Origin: an uncultured Lachnospiraceae bacterium
GTDB taxonomy: Bacteria; Bacillota; Clostridia; Lachnospirales; Lachnospiraceae
NCBI GenBank assembly: GCA_937891165.1
Contig: CALAEX010000022.1
Location: 1-38,259, forward strand
DNA length: 38,259 nt
Direction: 5' to 3'
Every line of letters starts with the position of its first letter. The first letter of the stretch is position 1. The notes beneath the pieces were generated by a model that saw only the letters and a list, made by a program, of their open reading frames with translations, had not been told where the DNA came from and ran no database searches. Shown piece by piece: positions 7,303-16,446 of the stretch. A program made the translations under genes and the position numbers.

Positions 7303-9387
7303 ATGAGTTATAAAAGTTTTTCCATGGAACTTGCTGGTAGAACTTTAACAGTAGATGTTGGTAGAGTAGCAGCACAAGCGAATGGTGCAGCATTTATGCA
7401 CTATGGTGATACTGTTGTGTTATCTACAGTGACAGCAGCAGAAAAACCAAGAGAAGGAGTAGATTTCTTCCCTTTAAGCGTGGAATATGAAGAAAAATTA
7501 TATGCCGTAGGTAAAATTCCTGGAGGTTTTACAAGAAGAGAGGGAAAAGCATCAGAAAATGCAATTTTAACTTCTCGTGTAATTGACCGTCCAATGCGTC
7601 CTTTATTTCCAAAGGATTATAGAAATGATGTTACAATTAACAATATGGTAATGTCTGTAGACCCTGAGTGTAGTCCAGAATTGACAGCAATGCTTGGTTC
7701 TGCGATTGCGGTTGCTATTTCTGATATTCCATTTGATGGTCCATGTGCAACAACACAGGTAGGTATGATTGATGGTCAGTTTATTTTCAATCCAAATGCT
7801 ATACAAAATGCAATATCCGATTTAAAGCTTACGGTAGCTTCCACAAGAGAAAAAGTCATTATGATTGAAGCTGGTGCAAATGAAATTCCAGAAGATAAGA
7901 TGATTGAAGCAATTTATGCAGGACATGCTATAAATCAGCAGGTAATTGAGTTTATTGATAAAATTGTAGCTGAGGTTGGTAAATCAAAGCATGAATATAC
8001 AAGCTGTGCAATTCCAGAAGAGTTATTTGCAGCAATTAAAGAGATTGTAACACCAGAACAGATGGAAGAAGCAGTATTTACAGATGTTAAGCAAGTAAGA
8101 GAAGAAAATATGCGTCAATTAAAGGAAAAGTTAGCAGAGAGTTTTGCGAACAACGAAGAATGGCTTGCTTTAATTGATGAAGCTGTTTATCAGTATGAAA
8201 AGAAAACAGTTCGTAAGATGATTTTAAAAGACCATAAACGTCCAGACGGCAGAGAAATGACACAAATTCGTAAATTAGCAGCAGAAGTAGATATTGTGCC
8301 TAGAGTACATGGTTCTGCAATGTTTACAAGAGGACAGACACAGATTTGTAATGTATGTACATTAGCTCCTCTTTCTGAAGCACAGAAATTAGACGGTTTA
8401 GATGATGCAACAACAAAGAGATATATGCATCATTATAATTTCCCATCTTATTCTGTTGGTGAAACAAAAGTATCTAGAGGACCAGGTCGTCGTGAAATTG
8501 GACATGGTGCGTTAGCAGAGAGAGCTTTACTTCCAGTTCTTCCAGATGAAGCAGATTTCCCTTATGCAATTCGTACGGTATCTGAAACATTTGAGTCCAA
8601 TGGTTCTACTTCTATGGCTTCTACTTGTGCTTCTTGTATGTCTTTAATGGCAGCAGGTGTTCCAATTAAGAAGATGGTAGCAGGTATTTCTTGTGGTTTA
8701 GTAACTGGTGATACCGATGATGACTTTATTTTGTTGACAGATATCCAAGGATTAGAAGACTTCTTTGGTGATATGGACTTTAAGGTAACTGGTACAGATG
8801 CAGGTATTACAGCAATTCAGATGGATATTAAGATTCATGGTTTAACAAGAGCAATCGTAGAAGGTGCAATTGCAAGATGTCGTGAAGCTAGAATGTTTAT
8901 TATGGAAAATTGTATGAAACCAGCAATTGCTAAGCCAAGAGAAGAAGTTGGACCATATGCTCCAAAGATTGTTCAGATTCAGATTGACCCTGCAAAGATT
9001 GGTGAAGTAGTTGGTCAAAGAGGTAAGACTATCAATTCTATCATTGAGCAGACAGGTGTAAAGATTGATATTACAGACGAAGGTGCAGTTTCTGTTTGTG
9101 GTACAGATGCAAAAGCAATAGAGAAGGCAGTAAACTTTATTCAGATTATTGTAACAGATTTTGAAGCAGGACAGATATTAGAAGGAAAAGTAGTTAGTAT
9201 TAAGGAATTTGGTGCATTTCTTGAGTTTGCTCCTGGAAAAGAAGGCATGGTTCATATTTCTAAAATTTGTAAAGAGAGAATTGACCATGTAGAAGATGTT
9301 TTAACACTTGGAGATGTTGTAAAGGCGGTTTGTCTTGGCAAGGATAAGATGGGCAGAGTAAGTTTCAGTATTAAAGATGTAAAGTAG
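7303..9387 (+). CDS. pnp: Polyribonucleotide nucleotidyltransferase (PNPase)
   Basis: A 3'-5' phosphorolytic exoribonuclease that degrades RNA to nucleoside diphosphates in the cytoplasm, usually with RNase Y or E and a helicase. The 694 residues match the normal length. There are two RNase PH-type cores (first from residue 1, second from about 320), the catalytic segment G-D-x-D-D-D-F, then D-I-Q-G-L-E-D near residues 470-485, with G-D-M-D-F-K-V after it. A KH domain (I-G-E-V-V-G-Q-R-G-K) starts about 555 and an S1 domain (G-K-V-V-S-I-K-E-F-G-A-F) about 625. The ATG at 7303 follows AAAAGGAG. A structured leader precedes it and a strong terminator follows, so it is probably transcribed alone. 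rpsO, its common neighbour, is absent here. Confidence 0.98.
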   Translation: MSYKSFSMELAGRTLTVDVGRVAAQANGAAFMHYGDTVVLSTVTAAEKPREGVDFFPLSVEYEEKLYAVGKIPGGFTRREGKASENAILTSRVIDRPMRPLFPKDYRNDVTINNMVMSVDPECSPELTAMLGSAIAVAISDIPFDGPCATTQVGMIDGQFIFNPNAIQNAISDLKLTVASTREKVIMIEAGANEIPEDKMIEAIYAGHAINQQVIEFIDKIVAEVGKSKHEYTSCAIPEELFAAIKEIVTPEQMEEAVFTDVKQVREENMRQLKEKLAESFANNEEWLALIDEAVYQYEKKTVRKMILKDHKRPDGREMTQIRKLAAEVDIVPRVHGSAMFTRGQTQICNVCTLAPLSEAQKLDGLDDATTKRYMHHYNFPSYSVGETKVSRGPGRREIGHGALAERALLPVLPDEADFPYAIRTVSETFESNGSTSMASTCASCMSLMAAGVPIKKMVAGISCGLVTGDTDDDFILLTDIQGLEDFFGDMDFKVTGTDAGITAIQMDIKIHGLTRAIVEGAIARCREARMFIMENCMKPAIAKPREEVGPYAPKIVQIQIDPAKIGEVVGQRGKTINSIIEQTGVKIDITDEGAVSVCGTDAKAIEKAVNFIQIIVTDFEAGQILEGKVVSIKEFGAFLEFAPGKEGMVHISKICKERIDHVEDVLTLGDVVKAVCLGKDKMGRVSFSIKDVK

Positions 9388-9405
9388 TGTCATAAGATAA
9401 AATTG

Positions 9406-9444
9406 GAACTGCTGTATAGGAAAAATATACAGCAGTTCTTTTAT
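9406..9444 (+). terminator. Rho-independent terminator of pnp
   Basis: GAACTGCTGTATA (9406-9418) and TATACAGCAGTTC (9426-9438) form a perfect 13-bp stem with a 7-base loop, followed by TTTTAT. It begins 18 bases after the pnp stop. Confidence 0.92.
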
Positions 9445-9539
9445 AAAACATGATAAATAAAGTAGTTCAACAAAATAATCAAGCATTCTTCTACTTCTAT
9501 TAGTTAGTGGCAGGATGAATTGACAGGAAGAAGAAAAGT

Positions 9540-10811
9540 ATGGTAAAAATAATAGAATTAGAAAATGGCATTCGAGTTATTTTAGATACAATGCCTCATC
9601 TGCATACCGTATCTTTTGGTGTTTGGGTAAAAGTTGGTTCTGTCAATGAAACAATAGAGAATAATGGTATTTCTCATGTGATAGAGCATTGTTTATTTAA
9701 AGGAACGACAACTCGTTCTGCAAAGCAATTAGCAGGGGAAATTTCTGCGATTGGAGACCAATTAAATGCTTTTACAAGTAAAGAATGTACGGCATTTTAT
9801 GGAACGACTTTGACAGAATATCTTCCTAAAATGATAGAATTAGTGGGAGATATGCTACACAATTCTACTTTTGAAGAAGAGGCATTACAAAAGGAACTAG
9901 GTGTTATTTTAGAAGAAATTGATATGTATGATGATTCTCCAGAAGATTTAGTCCATGAGTTATTAGAAAAGAATGTATGGAAAAATCATGCTCTTGGGTA
10001 TATTATTTCAGGAGAAAAGTCAGTTGTTTCTAAAATGACAAGACAGCAAATTTTAGATTTTATGAAATTGCATTATTGCGGAAATAATATGGTAATTTCT
10101 GTTGCTGGTGGATTTGATGAAGCACAAACGATTCGATATATAAAACAATATTTTGAACCAATAGAAAAGCAGGGTGTTGGTATAAACCAGACAACAGATT
10201 GTGATACTGTTCCTATCTTTCATCGATGTCTTTGTGAGCGAAAAAAAGATTTAGAGCAGTTGTATATGAATTTAGCATTTCCAACAGTGAATGAAAGAGA
10301 TGAGAAACGACATACACAGGTGATATTAAATGGTTTGTTAGGAGGTAGTAATAATTCTAGACTGTTTCAGCAAATCAGAGAGGAATTAGGACTAGCCTAT
10401 TCTGTTTATTCGTATTCTAGCTTATTCCATCATGCCGGTTTATTTCATGTAGATGTAATTATCAATCCTGATAATACAGAGAAAGTGTATGATAAGTTAA
10501 ATGAAATTTTTATGGATTTTGCAACTCATCCTGTGAAAGAACAAGAATTAAATAGCTTATATAATCAAATCCGAATTGAAACAATTATGGGTAGTGAAAG
10601 TGCTAGGAATCATATGGAAAGAAATGCGAAATCACTCTTACATTATGGAAGATATGTTCCATTAGAAGAAATGTTAGATAATTTATCTAAGGTAACAAGT
10701 GAAATGGTTTGTGATTTTAGTGCAAATTATCTTAAAATGGAACAAGCGGGAATTTGTTTCGTTGGAGATATAAATGAAGAAGTAGATAAAATAAAAAACT
10801 ATTGGAAGTAA
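9540..10811 (+). CDS. M16 family zinc metallopeptidase
   Basis: A 423-residue protein of the insulinase/processing-peptidase family (B. subtilis YmxG/MlpA type). The inverted zinc motif H-V-I-E-H is at residues 46-50, and E125-E126 (V-I-L-E-E-I-D-M-Y) supply the third ligand. The second M16 domain follows from about 190, with the usual G-G-S-N-N-S-R-L-F-Q-x-I-R-E-E-L-G-L-A-Y-S block near 265-285. No signal peptide is visible, so it should act in the cytoplasm. The gene follows pnp, a neighbour it keeps in many Firmicutes, but a terminator lies between them. The ATG is preceded by AGGAAGAAG. It is likely co-transcribed with the PLP enzyme 30 bases downstream. The natural substrate is unknown. 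Confidence 0.93.
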   Translation: MVKIIELENGIRVILDTMPHLHTVSFGVWVKVGSVNETIENNGISHVIEHCLFKGTTTRSAKQLAGEISAIGDQLNAFTSKECTAFYGTTLTEYLPKMIELVGDMLHNSTFEEEALQKELGVILEEIDMYDDSPEDLVHELLEKNVWKNHALGYIISGEKSVVSKMTRQQILDFMKLHYCGNNMVISVAGGFDEAQTIRYIKQYFEPIEKQGVGINQTTDCDTVPIFHRCLCERKKDLEQLYMNLAFPTVNERDEKRHTQVILNGLLGGSNNSRLFQQIREELGLAYSVYSYSSLFHHAGLFHVDVIINPDNTEKVYDKLNEIFMDFATHPVKEQELNSLYNQIRIETIMGSESARNHMERNAKSLLHYGRYVPLEEMLDNLSKVTSEMVCDFSANYLKMEQAGICFVGDINEEVDKIKNYWK

Positions 10812-10841
10812 AAGCAAAGATTGCTTTAGAATGGAGGACTT

Positions 10842-12110
10842 ATGAATTATAGAAGAAATACAATGTGTGTACAAGGTGGATATGAACCAAAAAATGGAGA
10901 ACCAAGAGTGACTCCTATTTGTCAGAGTACAACATATAAATATGATAGTAGTGAAACTGTAGGTAAATTATTTGATTTAGAAGAGAATGGATTTTTCTAT
11001 ACTCGTATTGGAAATCCTACAGTAGATTGTGTAGAAAAGAAAATTGCAATGTTAGAGGGTGGCGTTGGTGCAATGTGTACTTCTTCTGGTCAGGCTGCTT
11101 CTTTGATTGCTGTTTTAAATATTTGTGAGGCAGGAGACCATATGATTTCTACTGCTGCCATTTATGGTGGTACAATGAATTTATTTTCCGTTACCTTAAA
11201 GAAATTTGGTATTGATGTAACGTTTGTAGACCCAGAAATTTCTGCTGAAGATTTGCAAAAAGAAATCAAGGAAAATACAAAGTTAATTTTTTCTGAAACA
11301 CTTTCTAATCCATCTTTAGTAGTGTGTGATATTGAAAAGTTTGCTACTGTAGCACATCAGAATGATATTCCTTTGGTTATAGATAATACATTTGCTACTC
11401 CAATGCTTTGCCGTCCAATTGAATTTGGTGCAGATATTGTTGTACATTCTACTTCAAAGTATTTAGATGGTCATGCAACTGCATTAGGTGGAGTGATTGT
11501 AGATAGCGGTAAATTTCCTTGGGATAATGGAAAATTCCCTGGACTTTCTACTCCAGATGAATCTTATCATGGTATGGTGTATACAAGAGATTGTAAGGAA
11601 ACCGCTTATATTACAAAGGCAAGAGTACAGTTAATGAGAGATTTAGGTTCTACACCAGCACCACAAAATGCATTTTATTTAAATTTGGGATTAGAAACAT
11701 TACATCTTAGAATGGAGCGTCATAGTGCAAATGCATTAGCTGTAGCAAAATGGTTAGAACAAAATGAACACGTATCTTGGGTAAATTATCCAGGCTTAGA
11801 AAGTAATCAATACTATGATTTAGCAAAGAAGTATATGCCAGCGGGTACAAGTGGTGTGATTTCCTTTGGTGTAAAGGGTGGTAGAGAAGCTGCAATGAAG
11901 TTTATGGATAGCTTAAAATTAGCTGCTATTGTTGTTCATGTGGCAGATGCTAGAACAAGCGTTCTTCATCCAGCAAGTACAACACATCGTCAGCTTACAG
12001 ATGAGCAGTTAGTTGCTGCTGGTGTTGGAGCAGATTTAGTGAGAATGTCGATAGGTATTGAAGATATTACAGATATTATTGAAGATTTAAAGCAAGCATT
12101 TGAGTGTTAA
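10842..12110 (+). CDS. metY: O-acetylhomoserine sulfhydrylase / Cys-Met metabolism PLP enzyme
   Basis: A 422-residue PLP enzyme of the Cys/Met metabolism family. The cofactor lysine is K206 in H-S-T-S-K-Y-L-D-G-H, with the phosphate-binding S-S-G-Q-A-A near residue 82 and Y-T-R-I-G-N-P-T at 53-60. Length and the block D-N-T-F-A-T-P fit O-acetylhomoserine aminocarboxypropyltransferase, which makes homocysteine from O-acetylhomoserine and sulfide. Methionine gamma-lyase is a close alternative that sequence reading cannot rule out. The start has ATGGAGGA seven bases upstream. The gene follows the M16 peptidase with a short gap and is followed by ftsK with no terminator seen. No SAM or T-box leader is visible before it. 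Confidence 0.88.
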   Translation: MNYRRNTMCVQGGYEPKNGEPRVTPICQSTTYKYDSSETVGKLFDLEENGFFYTRIGNPTVDCVEKKIAMLEGGVGAMCTSSGQAASLIAVLNICEAGDHMISTAAIYGGTMNLFSVTLKKFGIDVTFVDPEISAEDLQKEIKENTKLIFSETLSNPSLVVCDIEKFATVAHQNDIPLVIDNTFATPMLCRPIEFGADIVVHSTSKYLDGHATALGGVIVDSGKFPWDNGKFPGLSTPDESYHGMVYTRDCKETAYITKARVQLMRDLGSTPAPQNAFYLNLGLETLHLRMERHSANALAVAKWLEQNEHVSWVNYPGLESNQYYDLAKKYMPAGTSGVISFGVKGGREAAMKFMDSLKLAAIVVHVADARTSVLHPASTTHRQLTDEQLVAAGVGADLVRMSIGIEDITDIIEDLKQAFEC

Positions 12111-12151
12111 AAATTGCTTTTACGTTTGTTAGAGAGAGGGTTGTAGATTAT

Positions 12152-15100
12152 ATGGCAACAAAACATACAAATACAACGAGTGCGAGAAATGTTGTGGAAA
12201 CGAGAAAAAGTACGCCGCAAAATAAGCCAACGAGAACTAGGAGTTCGGAAGTAAGAAGTACACAAACAACTGTAAAAAACAGAAATGTTAGTACAAGACG
12301 TCCGATAGAGGAGGAATATCAGGAGGAATTAGTACCTGAATTGAGTAATGAATTGATTCTTTTGGTTACGTTAGTAGTTTCCGTACTGCTGTTTTTAAGT
12401 AATTTTCGTTTAAGCGGGACAGTAGGAGAACTGATTAATCAGGTCACTTTTGGATTGTTTGGAGTTTTGGCATATGTAATACCATTTTTTCTCTTTTTTG
12501 GAGTTGCATTTTATCTTGCAAATCACTTATCAAATCGGCGGTATATTATAAAATTAGCAGCATCTATTGGCTTATTTATCATAGTTGCAGCTGTATTTCA
12601 GTTAGTATGTGGAGCTTCGGAGGAGTTAAGTTTATTAGAATATTATCAAACTTCTGCTGAAAATAAATCAGGTGGAGGGTTACTTGGTGGATTTTTCTGT
12701 TGGATGTTTACGCCACTTTTTGGAATAGTCGGAAGTTATGTAGTATTAATAGGAATTGCGATTTTTCTTATTATGATTTTAACAGGAAAAGCATTATTTG
12801 CTTTATTGGCAGAGGTTAGTGGAAGAGAAGTAGAAAAACAGAAAGAAAATTATAAAAATTATGTAGAAGAACGTCGTGTCATTCGAGAAGAAAAAAGGGA
12901 AGAACGAGAAAGAACAAAAAGTCGAGCACAAAGTTTTTTGTTGCAACAACAAGAGGAAAAAGAAAAAAGTGAAGTAAAAAGAAATTTTTTTGGAGGGTTT
13001 TCGTCTACTGTACCAGTAGGTGTCTCAGTTTCTGAGCCAAAAGTAGTTCCTGAAAAAGAGAAGAAGGAAAAAACATCAGTAGCTGCAAAAGTAGAAAAAA
13101 AGGTTTCAGAAACTAAGGTATTCGAACCAATAAAACCAGTAACAGCAAAAGTTAATCTTTCTGTAGTTAATACTTCAAAACCAAAGTCTATAGTGCCAAA
13201 GGAAGAATCTATTGTTTCTAAAGAACAGATAGTACAAGATGTAGATACTATTGCTTCTATGCAAGAAGTAAAACAGGAAAAGCAAGAGGAAAAATTAAAT
13301 TGGGAAATTTTTTCTCAGAGCTGGGAAGAAGATGAGGAAGAGGATGAATATCAAGGTAATATTTTAAGCATAGAACCGGTAGAATCTATAGAAAAAGAAT
13401 CAAAGAGGGTTACTCCTATGAACAATTCTTTAGAAAAAACAAAAGAGTTGGATATAGATACGCAGGACTATCAATTATCAAAAGATACGGTGGACGTTAT
13501 CAATCGTATTTATGAAGAACCTTTTGAACCAAGTTTTTCAGAGCAGTCGCTGATAGATAAGAGACAACCCGAAAGTCAAGTAGCAAAGGAAGCTTTTGAA
13601 CATACAGCTTATGGAGTTTCTGGTTATCAAACAAGAAAAGTAGAAAAAGAAAAGGTTATGACCGTAGAGAAGCCTAGTCAAGAAGAATTTGATAAAATGG
13701 CAGCAGAGGCAGATGCAGGACAAGAGGAGGTAGTTTCAGAATATCAATTTCCATCGATTGAGTTGTTATCGAAGCCTATAGTGAAGAATAGTGGTAATAA
13801 TGAAGAAGAATTGAAACAGACAGCAGATAAATTAAAAACAACACTAGAAAGTTTTGGCGTGAGGGTAACGATTAGTAATGTAAGTAGAGGACCTTCTGTA
13901 ACTCGTTATGAACTTCAGCCAGAGCAAGGAGTAAAGGTAAGCAGAATTACAGGATTGGCAGATGATATCAAATTGAATTTGGCAGCAGCGGATGTTCGTA
14001 TTGAAGCACCAATTCCAGGAAAAGCAGCAGTTGGTATTGAAGTACCAAACAAAGAAAATACAGCTGTATTTCTTCGAGAATTGATAGAATCAAAGGAATT
14101 TTTAAGTCATAGTTCTAATATTGCGTTTACTGTTGGAAAAGATATTGGTGGACAAAATGTAGTAGCTGATATTGGAAAAATGCCACATTTATTAATTGCA
14201 GGTTCAACAGGTTCTGGTAAATCAGTTTGTATCAATACAATTATTATGAGTATTTTATATAAAGCTCATCCAAATGATGTAAAATTGATTATGGTAGACC
14301 CTAAAGTGGTGGAATTAAGTGTGTATAATGGGATTCCTCATCTTTTAATTCCTGTTGTGACTGACCCTAAAAAAGCATCTGCTGCATTACATTGGGCAGT
14401 AACAGAAATGATGCAACGATATGACAAATTTGCAACTCTTGGTGTTCGTGACTTAAAAGGATATAATGAGCGTGTAGAAGAGTCAGCAAAAGAGGGATTT
14501 GTAGATGAAAATTTCCCAAAACTTCCACAAATTGTTATTATTGTAGATGAACTTGCAGACTTGATGATGGTAGCACCTGGAGAAGTAGAGGATGCGATTT
14601 GTCGTTTAGCACAGATGGCAAGAGCCGCTGGATTACATTTAATTTTAGCAACGCAACGTCCATCGGTAAATGTCATTACTGGTTTAATTAAGGCAAATGT
14701 GCCATCCAGAGTAGCTTTTGCTGTTTCTTCTGGAATTGATTCTAGAACGATTTTAGATTCTGTAGGGGCGGAAAAATTGCTAGGAAAAGGTGATATGCTG
14801 TTTTTCCCATCGGGATATCCAAAGCCAGTGCGTATTCAAGGAGCTTTTGTATCAGATAAAGAAGTAAGTCATGTTGTGGAATTTTTAAAGAGTCAAATGG
14901 TTGGAACGACAAGTTATAACGAAGAAATAAAAAAGAAAATAGAGAATGGAGTTTCTTCGGATGGAGTAAGTGGTAGTTCTTCTTCTGGCAACGACAATGG
15001 AAAAGATGAATATTTTGCAGAAGCAGGACGCTTTATTATTGAAAAGGATAAAGCATCCATTGGAATGCTACAACGTGTTTATAAAATAGGTTTCAATCGT

Positions 15101-15217
15101 GCCGCACGTATTATGGACCAATTATCAGAAGCGGGTGTAGTTGGACCAGAAGAAGGGACAAAACCACGAAAAATTTTAATGACACAGGAGGAATTTGAAG
15201 AATATCTTTCTATGTAA
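12152..15217 (+). CDS. ftsK: FtsK/SpoIIIE family DNA translocase
   Basis: A DNA pump that moves chromosomal DNA through the division or sporulation septum. With the start at 12152 it has 1021 residues. A basic N-terminus precedes about four membrane helices (about residues 65-215), then a long charged, low-complexity linker (about 220-540). The alpha/beta domains carry G-V-R-V-T-I and S-R-G-P-S-V-T-R-Y-E. The motor has Walker A G-S-T-G-S-G-K-S at 684-691 and Walker B I-I-V-D-E-L-A-D. The C-terminal gamma winged helix reads Q-R-x-Y-K-I-G-F-N-R-A-A-R-I-M-D. The frame is open to a GTG at 12104 overlapping metY, but GAGAGGG before 12152 favours the ATG. The long linker makes it larger than B. subtilis SpoIIIE. 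Whether it serves division, sporulation or both is unclear. Confidence 0.95.
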   Translation: MATKHTNTTSARNVVETRKSTPQNKPTRTRSSEVRSTQTTVKNRNVSTRRPIEEEYQEELVPELSNELILLVTLVVSVLLFLSNFRLSGTVGELINQVTFGLFGVLAYVIPFFLFFGVAFYLANHLSNRRYIIKLAASIGLFIIVAAVFQLVCGASEELSLLEYYQTSAENKSGGGLLGGFFCWMFTPLFGIVGSYVVLIGIAIFLIMILTGKALFALLAEVSGREVEKQKENYKNYVEERRVIREEKREERERTKSRAQSFLLQQQEEKEKSEVKRNFFGGFSSTVPVGVSVSEPKVVPEKEKKEKTSVAAKVEKKVSETKVFEPIKPVTAKVNLSVVNTSKPKSIVPKEESIVSKEQIVQDVDTIASMQEVKQEKQEEKLNWEIFSQSWEEDEEEDEYQGNILSIEPVESIEKESKRVTPMNNSLEKTKELDIDTQDYQLSKDTVDVINRIYEEPFEPSFSEQSLIDKRQPESQVAKEAFEHTAYGVSGYQTRKVEKEKVMTVEKPSQEEFDKMAAEADAGQEEVVSEYQFPSIELLSKPIVKNSGNNEEELKQTADKLKTTLESFGVRVTISNVSRGPSVTRYELQPEQGVKVSRITGLADDIKLNLAAADVRIEAPIPGKAAVGIEVPNKENTAVFLRELIESKEFLSHSSNIAFTVGKDIGGQNVVADIGKMPHLLIAGSTGSGKSVCINTIIMSILYKAHPNDVKLIMVDPKVVELSVYNGIPHLLIPVVTDPKKASAALHWAVTEMMQRYDKFATLGVRDLKGYNERVEESAKEGFVDENFPKLPQIVIIVDELADLMMVAPGEVEDAICRLAQMARAAGLHLILATQRPSVNVITGLIKANVPSRVAFAVSSGIDSRTILDSVGAEKLLGKGDMLFFPSGYPKPVRIQGAFVSDKEVSHVVEFLKSQMVGTTSYNEEIKKKIENGVSSDGVSGSSSSGNDNGKDEYFAEAGRFIIEKDKASIGMLQRVYKIGFNRAARIMDQLSEAGVVGPEEGTKPRKILMTQEEFEEYLSM

Positions 15218-15238
15218 TTTGTAGGGATATTTTTGGTG

Positions 15239-15535
15239 TTAAGTTAATGGAGAATCGCATTTAGAAAGCACGAGTTCGATGTCTACATCTACTAAAATGA
15301 TATCGTATCCAATGCGACAGACACATCGCCATGGAATGATATATTCTTGGTCACGACCAAACATACCCCAGATTTTACATGGTCCTGGAATGATAAGACG
15401 TTCAATACAGCCTGTTTTTAAATTAAATTCGATATCACCAACAAAACCAATACGCTCTCCATCACGTAAATTGATGACCTCTTTTTGACGGAGCTTACAA
15501 ATACGGATGGAATCGTCTTTACAATCATTTTTCAT
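15239..15535 (-). CDS. ylmC: YlmC/YmxH family PRC-barrel protein
   Basis: A 98-residue protein of the YlmC/YmxH family, often annotated as sporulation-linked. The core is a PRC-barrel: L-R-Q-K-E-V-I-N-L-R-D-G-E-R-I-G, then V-G-D-I-E-F, and later I-P-G-P and I-P-W near the end. It is the only convincing gene on this strand. It converges on ftsK, the two stops being about 20 bases apart, and diverges from nrdR. Its ATG, read on this strand, is preceded by ACGAGGTAATCT, a good ribosome site. Its molecular role is not established; PRC-barrels typically mediate protein or RNA contacts. B. subtilis ymxH lies near mlpA, and here too the M16 peptidase is in the neighbourhood. Confidence 0.88.
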   Translation of the reverse strand: MKNDCKDDSIRICKLRQKEVINLRDGERIGFVGDIEFNLKTGCIERLIIPGPCKIWGMFGRDQEYIIPWRCVCRIGYDIILVDVDIELVLSKCDSPLT

Positions 15536-15548
15536 AGATTACCTCGTT

Positions 15549-15577
15549 TTGTATATGGTTTTCATATTATATTATGC
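15549..15577. promoter_or_regulatory. Divergent AT-rich promoter region between ylmC and nrdR
   Basis: The 85 bases between the two start codons hold an alternating A/T tract (15564-15575) with TATTAT on the + strand and TATAAT on the - strand (15566-15571). Good -35 boxes at standard spacing are not evident on either strand, so exact promoters cannot be fixed. Confidence 0.3.
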
Positions 15578-15620
15578 AATCAAGAGAAAAAACAGAAGAA
15601 CAGACTAGGAGGAGTTTATT

Positions 15621-16073
15621 ATGAAATGTCCATTTTGTGGAAAAGATAATACAAGGGTGATAGATTCTAGACCAGCAGATGATGGAAATACAATTCGTCG
15701 TCGTCGTCAATGTGATAAATGTCTAAAACGTTTTACAACGTATGAAAAAGTAGAGGCAATTCCATTGGTGGTAATCAAAAAAGATAATAACCGAGAATCA
15801 TATGACCGTTCTAAAATTGAAGCGGGAGTTTATCGTTCCTGTCATAAACGACCAATTTCTGTAGAGCAAATTGATGCATTGGTGGATGAAATCGAAACAG
15901 CTATTTTTAATCTCGAAGAAAAAGAAGTACCAAGTAGTGTCATTGGGGAAATTGTAATGGATAAACTTAGAGAATTAGATGCGGTAGCATATGTTCGATT
16001 TGCATCGGTATATCGAGAATTCAAAGATGTGAACACCTTTATGAATGAAATAAAGAAAATTTTAGACAAATAA
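15621..16073 (+). CDS. nrdR: Transcriptional repressor NrdR
   Basis: The nucleotide-sensing repressor of ribonucleotide reductase genes. It has 150 residues, the standard length. The zinc ribbon uses C3, C6, C31 and C34 (K-C-P-F-C and C-D-K-C), with D-S-R and the basic R-R-R-R-Q-C segment that binds NrdR boxes. Residues about 49-139 form the ATP-cone (V-V-I-K-K-D, then Y-D-R-S-K-I), which binds ATP or dATP and sets the oligomeric state. The ATG follows AGGAGGAG. It is transcribed away from ylmC. No nrd genes are in this window, so its targets lie elsewhere. Confidence 0.97.
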   Translation: MKCPFCGKDNTRVIDSRPADDGNTIRRRRQCDKCLKRFTTYEKVEAIPLVVIKKDNNRESYDRSKIEAGVYRSCHKRPISVEQIDALVDEIETAIFNLEEKEVPSSVIGEIVMDKLRELDAVAYVRFASVYREFKDVNTFMNEIKKILDK

Positions 16074-16111
16074 TAAATAAGTTGTTGCTAGCCTTTTAGA
16101 ATTTATAAAAA

Positions 16112-16244
16112 CGTTTACTTTAGTGGAATGTAGTCGGACACGCTTTCGCTCGGGACGAAACGTAACCGCACTAAGCTCGAAAAGACCTCGCTAAGTGCGA
16201 ACGTCTCTTTACGGTCCTCTTTAGCATTTCACTAAAGTGAAACG
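16112..16244. repeat. GC-rich palindromic element (possible MITE-like or structured RNA)
   Basis: The 373 bases between nrdR and comM contain this nested palindrome. The outer arms are CGTTTACTTTAGTGGAATG (16112-16130) and 16225-16244, complementary except for one mismatch and one extra base. Inside, GGAC+CGTAA (16153-16165, split by GAAA) pairs with TTACGGTCC (16209-16217), and CGCACTAAGC (16167-16176) with GCTAAGTGCG (16190-16199) save one position. Its core is clearly richer in G and C than the surrounding DNA. It has no T-run and no reading frame of note. A small mobile repeat or an RNA element both fit. Confidence 0.6.
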
Positions 16245-16370
16245 TTTGCGAAAGGTATTGACAAAGTAATTATAATGTTGATTTAAAACAAAAGCCATCC
16301 CTTTTGAAGTATCCCTTTTTAAGATGAGTGATTAAATAGTAATATTATATGAGTTTTTCTTAAGATTAGC

Positions 16371-16399
16371 TTGACCTGTAGAATAATGTTTGTTATAGT
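16371..16399 (+). promoter_or_regulatory. Promoter of the comM-dprA-topA operon
   Basis: TTGACC (16371-16376), a 17-base spacer and an extended -10 TGTTATAGT whose hexamer is 16394-16399. This is the best sigma-A promoter match in the region. The ribosome site GAAAGGGG and the comM ATG follow about 45 bases later. Confidence 0.8.
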
Positions 16400-16446
16400 A
16401 AAAAGCGAAAACTTTCTTATTTTGGGAGAGATGAGAAAGGGGTTTT

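Noticed and set aside
7130..7393. 87-codon minus-strand open frame across the pnp leader and start
   Set aside because: It overlaps the pnp start and hairpin arms; composition is random and it has no ribosome site.
12104..12151. GTG start giving an ftsK extension overlapping metY
   Set aside because: The extra 16 residues fit no family feature and the ATG at 12152 has a better upstream site.
16258..16276. TTGACA followed by TATAAT before comM
   Set aside because: The spacing is only 7 bases, too short for a sigma-A promoter. The TTGACC/TATAGT pair at 16371 is far better.
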